Assembly: GCA_903970165.1 (NCBI GenBank)
Contig: CAJCHZ010000056.1
Location: 62,001-126,000 of the forward strand
DNA from: Betaproteobacteria bacterium
GTDB lineage: Bacteria; Acidobacteriota; Terriglobia; Acidiferrales; UBA7541
Reading direction: 5' to 3'
DNA: 64,000 nucleotides
Each line of letters starts with the position of its first letter. The first letter of the stretch is position 1. Made by a program: the position numbers and the translations under genes. Under the pieces are notes generated by a model that saw nothing but the letters and a program-made list of their open reading frames with translations, searched no databases and was not told the origin of the DNA. Below are positions 34,777 through 43,497 of the stretch, piece after piece.

Positions 34777-34792
34777 TGCAACATTCGTTGCA
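34777..34792. promoter_or_regulatory. operator-like palindrome in the TonB receptor leader
   Basis: TGCAAC-ATTC-GTTGCA has perfect 6-bp arms. It lies 26 bp after the -10 box, where a bound protein would block transcription. The reverse complement shares its GAAT centre with the site at 34585. Confidence 0.6.
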
Positions 34793-34865
34793 GAACGATG
34801 AATGACGGCGAGTGGGCGAGTGCGCGCTGACAAAAAGCACTTTCAAGGGGACAAGGAGAAGGGAT

Positions 34866-37800
34866 ATGACCAGCCACAAACCGTTAGAGCAGAAATCGTT
34901 TGCTGAAACCCGGGGGATTTCGAAACGTTTGCTGACTTGCTTTTGTAGTCTCGTACTGCTGTTCCTCTGGGGGGCCGACCTTGCTGCGCAGACCACTTCG
35001 ACGATCGAGGGTACCGTCAAGGACAAGCAGGGCCTGGCAGTTGCCGGAGCGCAAGTTCATGCGACAAGCGCGGCACTGGCGGTGGAACGCTCCGTAACGA
35101 CGGACGCGGACGGAAACTACCGCGTGACGGCGTTGCCGCCGGGCTTCTATGAAATCAAGGCGGCCAAGGATGGCTTTCAATCGGAAGTCTTCAAGAATCT
35201 TGAAGTGACGCTGAACCGGACGCTGGTATTCGACATCACCATGCAGATCGGGTCGTTGAATCAAACGGTGGTGGTAGATTCGGCGGTGCCGCTGCTGGAA
35301 CCGACGATTTCCTCGACCGGGAGCACCATCACGACGCAGCAAATCGAGGATATGCCCATCAACGGTCGGAATTACCTGGACTTGCTGCAATTGGTTCCAG
35401 GTGTCGCGCTGAATCGCCAGAACGATCCGGCTGGCGACAACTCCACGCCGATCCTTGGCGAACGCGGTGGAAACGCACTTTACCTGATCGATGGCCTGCC
35501 AAACCGCGATAACTTCAATGGCGGCCCTTCGGCGCAATTCAATCAGGATTCCATCCTGGAATTTCAGGTGGTCACCGGCGGGTATAAGGCGGAATTCGGC
35601 CACGCTTCGGGCGGCATTATCAACGTCGTGACGCGCGGCGGGACAAACGACTGGCATGGCGGATTATCCGTGTTCTATCGCAGTAGCGTATTCGATTCCA
35701 ACGATATTCCGGATACCACAAGAGGAGCACCTTTTCTGTCGAGATGGGATCCTACAGCTTATTTCGGCGGCCCCATTATCAAGGACAAAGTCTTTTTCTT
35801 CGGATCCGCGGAGAGAATTCTTGAGAGCCGCAATCTCAACTTCGTGTTTAACCCCGATTTGCCGGACAGCCTTGTGCAGTTCGAGACTCCCTTCAATCAA
35901 AACTCTCTAACGTATACGACGCGAGCGCGCGCTAAAATCGATGAGAACTTGGGAAGCCACCGCCTGAGCGAACAGTTCAACTACACGAATAACCACATCA
36001 CGAACTACCTGCCACTGACGGATTCTCTCAACTTGCCAGATACGCGTTACAACCTGGACGGCCGCACACTTATGCTCGGCTTTTCTGACCTCTGGACGCT
36101 CGGCGACACCTCAAGTCCCTGGATCGTGGATTCTTATTTTCAGTACCGAGGCATTCCGAACAAGCAAAGCCCGTCTCATCCGCAGGCAGGCATAGCGAAC
36201 ACATTGTTCAATCTCTTCTCGACGGATACGACCGGCGATCTGTTTGGCGATCTCGGGCAGGCTTCGTTTGGCCCTGGCTACAATGCGTTCGAATTCTTCC
36301 AAACGTATTACTCTGCGGGGAGCAACGTCAGCAAGCAATTTGGCAAACACAACCTCAAGTTTGGATGGGACTATGAGAACACCAGCGTGACCGGAGCGGA
36401 GCCGAACAATTTCTTTACGCAGCTCTTTGCCACCGTAGGCGATTTCCAGACGTTCGGCCCCGTCAACTCGGGCGTGAACTACATCACGTTGGAAGGTGGC
36501 GCAACGCCGCAAGATAACCTGGTGAATGTGCATAACAATTACAACGGACTGTACGTGCAGGACGATTGGAAATTGACAAGAAAGCTGACCGTCAACGCGG
36601 GATTGCGTTGGGACTATGACACGCGGTTTCCAAATAAAACAGATTTCTCACCGCGCATTGGCGCCGCCTACGCGCTGAATTCAAAAACGGTGATTAACGC
36701 CAGTTTCGGCATCTTTTACGATCAGTTCCGGGCGGGTGTGGCGCGAGACATCCCTGGGTTCGGCGGAGCAAACATTGAGAGCGAATCCATGCTGTCTTTC
36801 CCGCGGCTCTTCTATGGCGACCCCTCAAGCGTAGCGAGCTTCTTTCAATCCATCGGCGCGCCAACGGTATGCGTCTCGAACAATTTGACCGAGGCTCAAG
36901 TTCAGGCCATGGGCGCAACATGTCCCAACGGACTGCCCACAACGCTTTACGGGATCGACTACCTGAATAATGTGGTTGCACCCGGACACGCGCCCATCCC
37001 GGCAAACGTGGCCGTGAATATGTCCAATATTCAGCAACTGAGCGGCTACACTCCCGCTCAATATCTGACGGCCGCGGATGCCGCGATTGCGAATCTTGCC
37101 GGATCGGATACAAATATCACCGTTCCGGCAAACTATTGGGCTTGGGATTCTTTCGGGAATCTCACCACGGTTGCCGGAGTCAACGGAACAGCAGGGCAAG
37201 TCCCTGTTAGCGTGGACCCTGCCTTTAAAGTCCCACACACGTTTGACTACCATGTGGGCATCCAGCGCCAGATCACGTCGGACATGGTAATTACCTTTGA
37301 TTACTACCATAAAGATATTACTGACATAACAACAGTTCGAGCGACGAACCTGGCGTTTCAAGCGCGCATGCCGGGAGACACAGATGAACTTGTCCCCGGC
37401 ACTGGAAACACCAAGATCGAAAGCTATGGGCCGTGGGGAGCGGGAACTTACAACGGGTTTACGCTCGGGATTCAAAAGAAGATGTCCAAACACTTCACGG
37501 TCCAGGCGAGCTATACGTACACGCACGCCACGGACGATGTTCTTAACTCGACGCTGCAGAGCGAAGTGCAAAGCCAGTCAGGCACGGGATTTCTTGCTAT
37601 CTACGGGCTTTCTGATAGCTATGTCGGAAGGGTGCCGCTTGTCACGGACTCAACCACTGGACAAACGAATGCCAACGGCCCATTCATTAACAGCCTGGGA
37701 AATCCCGTACCGAAAGCCGGAAGCTACTATAACGGCGCAAGCCAGGACTCGGGTCCATCCGATCTTGCGCTGACCCAGACTTTTCTCGTGCACACCATCG

Positions 37801-38192
37801 TGCAGCTGCCGTTGAATTTCGAGATATCCGGAATCTTCCGGGCCCAGAGCGGCTTCCCCTATACGGTAGGCCCGGCAAATGGCGGCTCCGATTTCGACGG
37901 AGACAATATCTATAATGGCCGCGGTATCTCCTGGGATGGTTTGGGGAACTCGCTATTCGCTCGCAATGGGCAGAACGCGCCTCCTTTCGTCAATATGGAT
38001 ATCCGCTTTGCGAAGCGTTTCCATATTGGCGAGCGGGTGAAGGGGCAGGCGCTCTTTGAGATGTTTAACCTATTCAACCGAGACAATCCAGCGGCAGTGC
38101 AAACTTTGCAGGGCACAACGCCGAGCCTTGGCTCTATTCTGCAATACCTGCCCGGGCGTGAGGGGCAAATCGGGGTCCGGTTCGAGTTCTAA
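34866..38192 (+). CDS. TonB-dependent receptor with N-terminal carboxypeptidase-like domain (OmpA/Oar-like family)
   Basis: Outer-membrane active importer. A signal peptide ending ADLAAQ is followed by a CarboxypepD_reg-like beta-sandwich (TIEGTVKDKQGLAVAGAQV to GFYEIKAAKDGFQ, about residues 37-120), a plug domain (QQIEDMPINGRNYLDLLQLVPGV, YLIDGLPNRDNF) and a long beta-barrel ending in a terminal Phe (IGVRFEF). At 1108 residues it is typical of the expanded acidobacterial family, whose ligands are mostly unknown. The start at 34866 has AGAAGGG upstream. It is divergent from the GNAT-racemase pair, shares an operator with the serine hydrolase, and precedes two deacylase-like genes. An acylated or peptide ligand is inferred, not shown. 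Confidence 0.9.
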   Translation: MTSHKPLEQKSFAETRGISKRLLTCFCSLVLLFLWGADLAAQTTSTIEGTVKDKQGLAVAGAQVHATSAALAVERSVTTDADGNYRVTALPPGFYEIKAAKDGFQSEVFKNLEVTLNRTLVFDITMQIGSLNQTVVVDSAVPLLEPTISSTGSTITTQQIEDMPINGRNYLDLLQLVPGVALNRQNDPAGDNSTPILGERGGNALYLIDGLPNRDNFNGGPSAQFNQDSILEFQVVTGGYKAEFGHASGGIINVVTRGGTNDWHGGLSVFYRSSVFDSNDIPDTTRGAPFLSRWDPTAYFGGPIIKDKVFFFGSAERILESRNLNFVFNPDLPDSLVQFETPFNQNSLTYTTRARAKIDENLGSHRLSEQFNYTNNHITNYLPLTDSLNLPDTRYNLDGRTLMLGFSDLWTLGDTSSPWIVDSYFQYRGIPNKQSPSHPQAGIANTLFNLFSTDTTGDLFGDLGQASFGPGYNAFEFFQTYYSAGSNVSKQFGKHNLKFGWDYENTSVTGAEPNNFFTQLFATVGDFQTFGPVNSGVNYITLEGGATPQDNLVNVHNNYNGLYVQDDWKLTRKLTVNAGLRWDYDTRFPNKTDFSPRIGAAYALNSKTVINASFGIFYDQFRAGVARDIPGFGGANIESESMLSFPRLFYGDPSSVASFFQSIGAPTVCVSNNLTEAQVQAMGATCPNGLPTTLYGIDYLNNVVAPGHAPIPANVAVNMSNIQQLSGYTPAQYLTAADAAIANLAGSDTNITVPANYWAWDSFGNLTTVAGVNGTAGQVPVSVDPAFKVPHTFDYHVGIQRQITSDMVITFDYYHKDITDITTVRATNLAFQARMPGDTDELVPGTGNTKIESYGPWGAGTYNGFTLGIQKKMSKHFTVQASYTYTHATDDVLNSTLQSEVQSQSGTGFLAIYGLSDSYVGRVPLVTDSTTGQTNANGPFINSLGNPVPKAGSYYNGASQDSGPSDLALTQTFLVHTIVQLPLNFEISGIFRAQSGFPYTVGPANGGSDFDGDNIYNGRGISWDGLGNSLFARNGQNAPPFVNMDIRFAKRFHIGERVKGQALFEMFNLFNRDNPAAVQTLQGTTPSLGSILQYLPGREGQIGVRFEF

Positions 38193-38219
38193 GGTTGAGC
38201 CGTCACTTTTGTACCTTCG

Positions 38220-38252
38220 AGAGCGGCCAGACTCTGGCCGCTCTTACTTTTA
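38220..38252 (+). terminator. Rho-independent terminator after the TonB receptor gene
   Basis: A 12-bp perfect stem (AGAGCGGCCAGA at 38220 and TCTGGCCGCTCT to 38244) is followed by TACTTTTAA. It separates the receptor from the deacylase-like gene, which would need read-through or its own promoter. Confidence 0.75.
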
Positions 38253-38320
38253 ACGACCTTTCGATTGAGACGAAGTTCGCAATTCCGTGCAGGTAATAAG
38301 GAAGTCGTGGAGGCATTGGC

Positions 38321-39970
38321 ATGGCGCTTCGCGCGTTTTTGATACTGGCTTTCATTTTGTTGGCGATGCCGCTGGGTTTCGCGAAGTCGGATACGTTTGA
38401 CCTCGTCATCTCCAGCGCGCGAGTGGTCGACGGCTCCGGAAATCCCTGGTACTTGGCTGATGTGGGTGTACGCGACGGCATCATCGTTGAGATTGGCAAG
38501 CTATCTCAGCGGGCTGCGAGGCGCGTCATTGATGCGCGCGGACTGGTGCTCTCGCCGGGATTCATTGACATGATGGGCGGCACTACCCTTCCGCTGCTGC
38601 TCGATCCTGTCACCGCCCAAAGCAAATTGCGCCAGGGCGTTACGACTATGATGGCCGGCGAAGGCGACTCCCTGGCGCCACAGGACGAGCGAACGATCAA
38701 GGAACTCAATTTACCTGCGGGGATTTCGCACTGGACGACATTCGAAGAATACGACCGCCTCCTCGACGCGAAGAGGATCGGCATCAACGTGATTCACAAC
38801 GTGGGGGCCGCCCAGGTGCGGCGAGTTGTTATTGGCGATGAGGATCGGACGCCTACGCCGGAGCAGTTGGCGAAGATGAAGGAGATCGTGGCGAAGGCGA
38901 TGGAGGATGGTTCCGCCGGACTTTCGACTGCTTTGATTTATCCACCGGGCACGTATGCGAAGACGGAAGAGATTATCGAGCTCGCGAAAATTGCGGCTGC
39001 GAATGGTGGCGTGTACTTCTCGCATATGCGGAATGAAAGTGGCCAGCTACTCGAAGCCATTCAGGAAACGATTCGAATTGGCGAGGAAGCGAACATTCCT
39101 GTTCATATTTATCATTTGAAGGCCGCGGGACAGAGCAACTGGCCTTTGATGACGAAGGCGATTGAGCTCATTCAATCAGCGCGCGACCGCGGAGTGGATG
39201 TTACCGCGGACGTCTATCCTTACATTCGCAATGGGATTGGGCTCGGATCGTTCGTTCATCCGCGACACTATGCGAACGGCACGGATGCCTTTTTGCCGAC
39301 ACTTTCGGATGCGAATGTCCGAGCGGAGTTGCGCAAGGAGATTGAGACGACTTCGAACTGGGAAAATTGGTATCAGCACGTTGGCAAGAATTGGGATAAC
39401 GTCCTCGTCGTGCAGGTTCCCGCGACGCTCGACAAGCGATACGAGGGAAAATCCGTGCAAGAGATTGCGGCGCTGCGCGGCGCGGACGCCTGGGAGACTT
39501 TTTTCTATTTGGTGCAGCAAGGCGGGATTGAAGTGAATCCGAAAAGCATGAACGAGGAGCAGAAACAGCAGGCTTTGCGAGCGACTTTTGTAAGCATTGG
39601 ATCGGATGCGGAACCTATGAATCCGGCGGTGTCTACGTATGCGCACCCGCGAACATTCGGAACTTTTCCGCGAATTCTGGCGAAGTATGTCCGCGAGGAG
39701 AAAGTAATCAGCCTTGAGACTGCGATTCGAGAAATGACTTCCCTGCCCGCCAATCAGTTGAAATTGTGGAACCGCGGACGCGTTGCTCCCGGCTTCGCGG
39801 CAGATCTCGTTTTATTTAACCCAGCGAAGGTTGTCGATACGGCCACTTTTGAGAAACCGATGAGTTACCCCGTGGGAATGGAATATGTGCTTGTTAACGG
39901 ACAGCTGGCCATCGACGGCGGGCAGGCAACGGGAGCTCTGGCGGGAAGAGTCATTCGAGCCAATCGGTAA
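38321..39970 (+). CDS. exported N-acyl-D-amino-acid deacylase-like amidohydrolase, copy 1
   Basis: A signal peptide (MALRAFLILAFILLAMPLGFA) leads into an amidohydrolase barrel with the family order of D-aminoacylases: VVDGSGNPWYLADVGVRDG, GLVLSPGFIDMM, GGVYFSHMRNES, IPVHIYHLKAAG, SIGSDAEP, and a final VLVNGQLAIDGGQATGALAGRVI. The distal histidines and the aspartate are kept, but the usual HxH after PGFID is MMGG (Met85, Gly87) and the usual Cys position reads GEGDS (Glu114). GGAGG lies upstream of the ATG. The substrate is likely N-acyl-D-amino acids or related amides in the periplasm, though changed metal ligands make this uncertain. Confidence 0.85.
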   Translation: MALRAFLILAFILLAMPLGFAKSDTFDLVISSARVVDGSGNPWYLADVGVRDGIIVEIGKLSQRAARRVIDARGLVLSPGFIDMMGGTTLPLLLDPVTAQSKLRQGVTTMMAGEGDSLAPQDERTIKELNLPAGISHWTTFEEYDRLLDAKRIGINVIHNVGAAQVRRVVIGDEDRTPTPEQLAKMKEIVAKAMEDGSAGLSTALIYPPGTYAKTEEIIELAKIAAANGGVYFSHMRNESGQLLEAIQETIRIGEEANIPVHIYHLKAAGQSNWPLMTKAIELIQSARDRGVDVTADVYPYIRNGIGLGSFVHPRHYANGTDAFLPTLSDANVRAELRKEIETTSNWENWYQHVGKNWDNVLVVQVPATLDKRYEGKSVQEIAALRGADAWETFFYLVQQGGIEVNPKSMNEEQKQQALRATFVSIGSDAEPMNPAVSTYAHPRTFGTFPRILAKYVREEKVISLETAIREMTSLPANQLKLWNRGRVAPGFAADLVLFNPAKVVDTATFEKPMSYPVGMEYVLVNGQLAIDGGQATGALAGRVIRANR

Positions 39971-40026
39971 AACTGCGACACGAAGTTGGCGTTTTGCGCC
40001 TAACGAGAGAATTCAGAGGAGAATTG

Positions 40027-41682
40027 ATGCGACGTCACAGAGAGTTATTGCTTGGTTGCGTGGCCTCAATAATTCTAATCGGCTGCGCGGCCGCTGCTTG
40101 CGCGCAGAATGTTACCGCGGACAAATTTGACTACGACATTGTTATTCGAGGGGGGCGCGTGTTCGATGGCGCGGGCAATCCCTGTATTTTTGCCGATGTG
40201 GCGATCAAGGACGGCCGATTCATAAAGATTGGCAAGATCCCGGGACATGGGCGGACGGAGATTGACGCGCGCGGGCGATATGTCTCTCCTGGTTGGATTG
40301 ACATGATGGACCAGTCCGGCGAACCGCTGCTAAAAAATGGGCTGGCTGAAAACAAATTGATGGAAGGCGTCACGAGCGCTATCGCAGGAGAAGGTGGCAC
40401 GCCAGTTCCCGCCGAGCAAATCCGCGACTATTGGACGACGCTGGAGAAGAACGGCATCAGCTTGAACTTTGGAAGTTATTTTTCGGAAACGCAGGCGCGT
40501 GTTGCGGTGCTTGGATATGACTCGCGTCAGCCGACTCCAGAAGAGCTTGTCAAAATGAAAGCGATTCTAGAAACGGCAATGCAGAGCGGTGCGATGGGCA
40601 TGACAACCGCGCTGATTTACCCGCCAAGCAGTTACGCAACGACTCCCGAACTGATCGAGATGGCCAAGGTGGCGGCGAAATACGGCGGCATCTATGCGAG
40701 CCACATGCGCGGTGAAGGAAAAGAGCTCGTCCAGTCGGTGGACGAACTCATCGAAATTTCAGAGAAGGGCGGGCTGCCTGGAGAAGTGTTTCACTTCAAG
40801 GCAGCCTACAATCCCGGTTGGGGAAAATTGATGCAAGAGGCTGGCGCCCACATTGACGCGGCGCGGGCGCGGGGCGTGGACGTTGCTGCCGACCTGTATG
40901 TGTACACAGCCGGAGGCACTGGGCTGGAAGCGACGATTCCGTCCTGGGCACACGAAGGCGGACAAGAAGCGCTGATCAATCGCCTTGGCGATCCGGACGC
41001 TCGCGCGCGGCTCAAGAAAGAGATTGTGACCGGTTCGCCAGGCTGGTGGAACATCATCGAGGCTTCCGGCGGATGGCAAAACGTGATTCTCGTCAACGCG
41101 CAGAATCCAGACAATGCGAAATTTCAGGGGCGCAGCATCGCAGACATCGCCAAGGAACTGAAAAAAGATCCCGCGGATACGGCGTTTGATCTGGTGATGC
41201 AGGGAAAAACGGGGCGCGTGCTGGCGCTTTATCACATGATGAGCGAGCAGGACATCGAGACAGCGCTCAAATTTAGGTGGACGAGCATTGGCAGCGACGC
41301 GGGGACGGCGTTAACGTTGGGCGGCGACGATGCGCTCGGACTGCCTCACCCGCGCAGCTATGGAAATTTTCCACGCGTGATTGCGCGGTATGTGCGGGAG
41401 ACGCATACGCTGACGCTAGAGGACGCGATACGGAAGATGACTTCGTGGCCTGCTACGCGAATGCGCATTGCGGACCGTGGACTGATTCGCGAGGGAATCT
41501 GGGCCGATGTTGTGGTTTTTGATTACGACAAAATTCAGGATCGCTCCACTTACGAACACCCCGACATTACGCCCGACGGGATTGATTATGTGCTGGTGAA
41601 TGGGCAAGTTGTCATCGATCACGGCAAACACACAGGAGCCCGGCCAGGCAAAATTCTCTACGGCCCGGGCTACAGCAAATAA
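40027..41682 (+). CDS. exported N-acyl-D-amino-acid deacylase-like amidohydrolase, copy 2
   Basis: A paralogue of the preceding gene, with the same domain order (VFDGAGNPCIFADVAIKDG, GRYVSPGWIDMMDQ, GGIYASHMRGEG, GEVFHFKAAY, SIGSDAG, YVLVNGQVVIDHGKHTGA). Again the HxH pair is missing (Met94, Gln96 after IDMMDQ) and the Cys position is GEGGT. A signal sequence with a possible lipobox (LIGCAAAACAQ) suggests export, perhaps as a lipoprotein. The ATG at 40027 follows AGAGGAG at an ideal distance; the upstream ATG at 39994 is not supported. It begins 56 bp after copy 1, so they form one operon. Confidence 0.85.
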   Translation: MRRHRELLLGCVASIILIGCAAAACAQNVTADKFDYDIVIRGGRVFDGAGNPCIFADVAIKDGRFIKIGKIPGHGRTEIDARGRYVSPGWIDMMDQSGEPLLKNGLAENKLMEGVTSAIAGEGGTPVPAEQIRDYWTTLEKNGISLNFGSYFSETQARVAVLGYDSRQPTPEELVKMKAILETAMQSGAMGMTTALIYPPSSYATTPELIEMAKVAAKYGGIYASHMRGEGKELVQSVDELIEISEKGGLPGEVFHFKAAYNPGWGKLMQEAGAHIDAARARGVDVAADLYVYTAGGTGLEATIPSWAHEGGQEALINRLGDPDARARLKKEIVTGSPGWWNIIEASGGWQNVILVNAQNPDNAKFQGRSIADIAKELKKDPADTAFDLVMQGKTGRVLALYHMMSEQDIETALKFRWTSIGSDAGTALTLGGDDALGLPHPRSYGNFPRVIARYVRETHTLTLEDAIRKMTSWPATRMRIADRGLIREGIWADVVVFDYDKIQDRSTYEHPDITPDGIDYVLVNGQVVIDHGKHTGARPGKILYGPGYSK

Positions 41683-41745
41683 CAAGCTTGGTTTTTTGAT
41701 GCGCGCTACGCTTGCGATTGCGAAGTGACGGAAGCCTGTGACGCT

Positions 41746-43359
41746 TCAAACTCCGATGATTTGTCCGGAATCGTCCACGTCAATGGATACTGCGCGCGAC
41801 ACTTTCGGAAGTCCAGGCATCAGCATCATGTTTCCGGAAATGACCACGACGAAGCCCGCTCCGGCGGAGAGCGAAGCGTTCGTAATGTTGAGAGTCCAGC
41901 CTATCGGAGCGCCGAGGCGTTTCGGATCATCGGTCAGGGAATATTGCGTTTTTGCAATGCACACCGGCAACTTGCCATAGCCCCAGCCGGTGAACTGTTC
42001 GAGCTTTGTTTTAGCTTGCGCGCTAAAGACTACGCCGCTTGCTCCGTAGACCTTCTGCGCTACTTTTCGAACTTTTTCCACCAGCGGCTCTTCGAACGCG
42101 TATGTGGCACGCACAGAAGGAGCGGGATTGGCGTCCATGGCCGCAATAACGGTTTCCGCAAGGTCTTTTGCTCCGGCGCCGCCCTTCGCAAATCCCTCCG
42201 ACAACGCGCCTTTGACGCCGCGCTCGAAGCAATAGGCGGCGAGCCGTTTCAAGTCGCTATCCGAATCGCTTGGAAAACGATTGATTGCCGCAATCACTGG
42301 AACGCCAAAACCCTTGAGAATTTCAAGATGCCTTCCGAGGTTCGGCAGCCCGCGTTCAAAGTCCCCTTCCCCCTGGTTGCGCATGCTCTGCACCGTAGTG
42401 ACCAGAACCGCGGCAGAAGGAGTAATCCCAGCCTGCTGCATGACGATGTCGAAATATTTCTCGGCGCCGAGATCGCTGGCGAAGCCGGCTTCATTCACTA
42501 CGTAATCAGCGAGCCGCAGGCCCATCTCCTGACTGATCACGCTGCTGGTGCCGTGAGCGATATTTGCGAATGGTCCGGCGTGCACAAAGGCGGGCGTGCC
42601 GTCCGTCGTTTGCGCAAGATTGGGCAGGATGGCTTCCGTGAGCAGGGCCATCATTCCGCCGGTTGCGCCCAAGTCGTTTGCGGTGACTGGCTTTCCCGCC
42701 TGCGTAACACCAATGACGATTGAGCTTAAACGCTTGCGCAGATCCTTGCGATCCTTCGCGAGCGCCATGATGGCCATGATTTCCGAAGCAGCCGTAATAA
42801 CGAACCCTGTGTGCCGCCCACCGCCATCTTTTTTGCTGTACAGAGAAACGGCGATCCGCCGCAGCGCGCGGTCATTCATGTCCATAGCGCGAGGCCACGC
42901 GATTCGTTCGGGATCCAGATTCAGGTCGTTCCCGTGAAAGAGGTGCGCATCGATCAGCGCGGCAAGCAGATTGTGCGCCGAAGATATTGCATGAAAATCG
43001 CCCGTGAAATGGAGATTGATTCTTTCGCTAGGCTCGATTTGTGAGAGGCCGCCACCGGCTGCGCCGCCTTTCATCCCAAAAACCGGCCCTAGCGACGGCT
43101 CGCGAGAGGTAATGACAACCTTTTTCCCGAGCATGGCCAGACCCTGTGTCAGGCTGATGGCGGTGACGGTCTTTCCTTCACCGGAAGCGGTGGGCGTGGT
43201 CGCCGTGACCAAAATTAGTTTTCCGCGCCGGTGGAAACCGGGATCAACGAGAAGGTCCAGCTTGACCTTTCCGCTGTAACGCCCCTCTTGCTCGAAATAT
43301 TGGTCGGGAATCTGCAGCTTGCGCGCTATGTCCTGAATTGGAAGCAGTGTCTTGTCCAT
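41746..43359 (-). CDS. fhs: formate-tetrahydrofolate ligase
   Basis: Joins formate to tetrahydrofolate using ATP, feeding one-carbon metabolism. The P-loop TPTASGEGKT is near residue 52, and SREPSLGPVFGMKGGAAGGG, NLHFTGDFHAI, DMNDRALR and LPNLGRHLEIL match the family. At 537 residues it is close to the usual 550-560. MDKTLLPIQDIA at 43359 is the likely N-terminus; the frame is open further upstream without signal. A formate dehydrogenase operon lies about 8 kb away, but the two are not co-transcribed. Confidence 0.95.
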   Translation of the reverse strand: MDKTLLPIQDIARKLQIPDQYFEQEGRYSGKVKLDLLVDPGFHRRGKLILVTATTPTASGEGKTVTAISLTQGLAMLGKKVVITSREPSLGPVFGMKGGAAGGGLSQIEPSERINLHFTGDFHAISSAHNLLAALIDAHLFHGNDLNLDPERIAWPRAMDMNDRALRRIAVSLYSKKDGGGRHTGFVITAASEIMAIMALAKDRKDLRKRLSSIVIGVTQAGKPVTANDLGATGGMMALLTEAILPNLAQTTDGTPAFVHAGPFANIAHGTSSVISQEMGLRLADYVVNEAGFASDLGAEKYFDIVMQQAGITPSAAVLVTTVQSMRNQGEGDFERGLPNLGRHLEILKGFGVPVIAAINRFPSDSDSDLKRLAAYCFERGVKGALSEGFAKGGAGAKDLAETVIAAMDANPAPSVRATYAFEEPLVEKVRKVAQKVYGASGVVFSAQAKTKLEQFTGWGYGKLPVCIAKTQYSLTDDPKRLGAPIGWTLNITNASLSAGAGFVVVISGNMMLMPGLPKVSRAVSIDVDDSGQIIGV

Positions 43360-43497
43360 GTCGGAGGGCAGCTCGGGAGTGGAATCTATTCGCGAGAGTA
43401 GATTATCACACGCTGTGTATCCCCTTCGGATTCGCGTCCCCAAAGCGGGCCGCATGATGTATGCTTGCCCATCGAATGCGGTCCTTGGAGTTCTACT

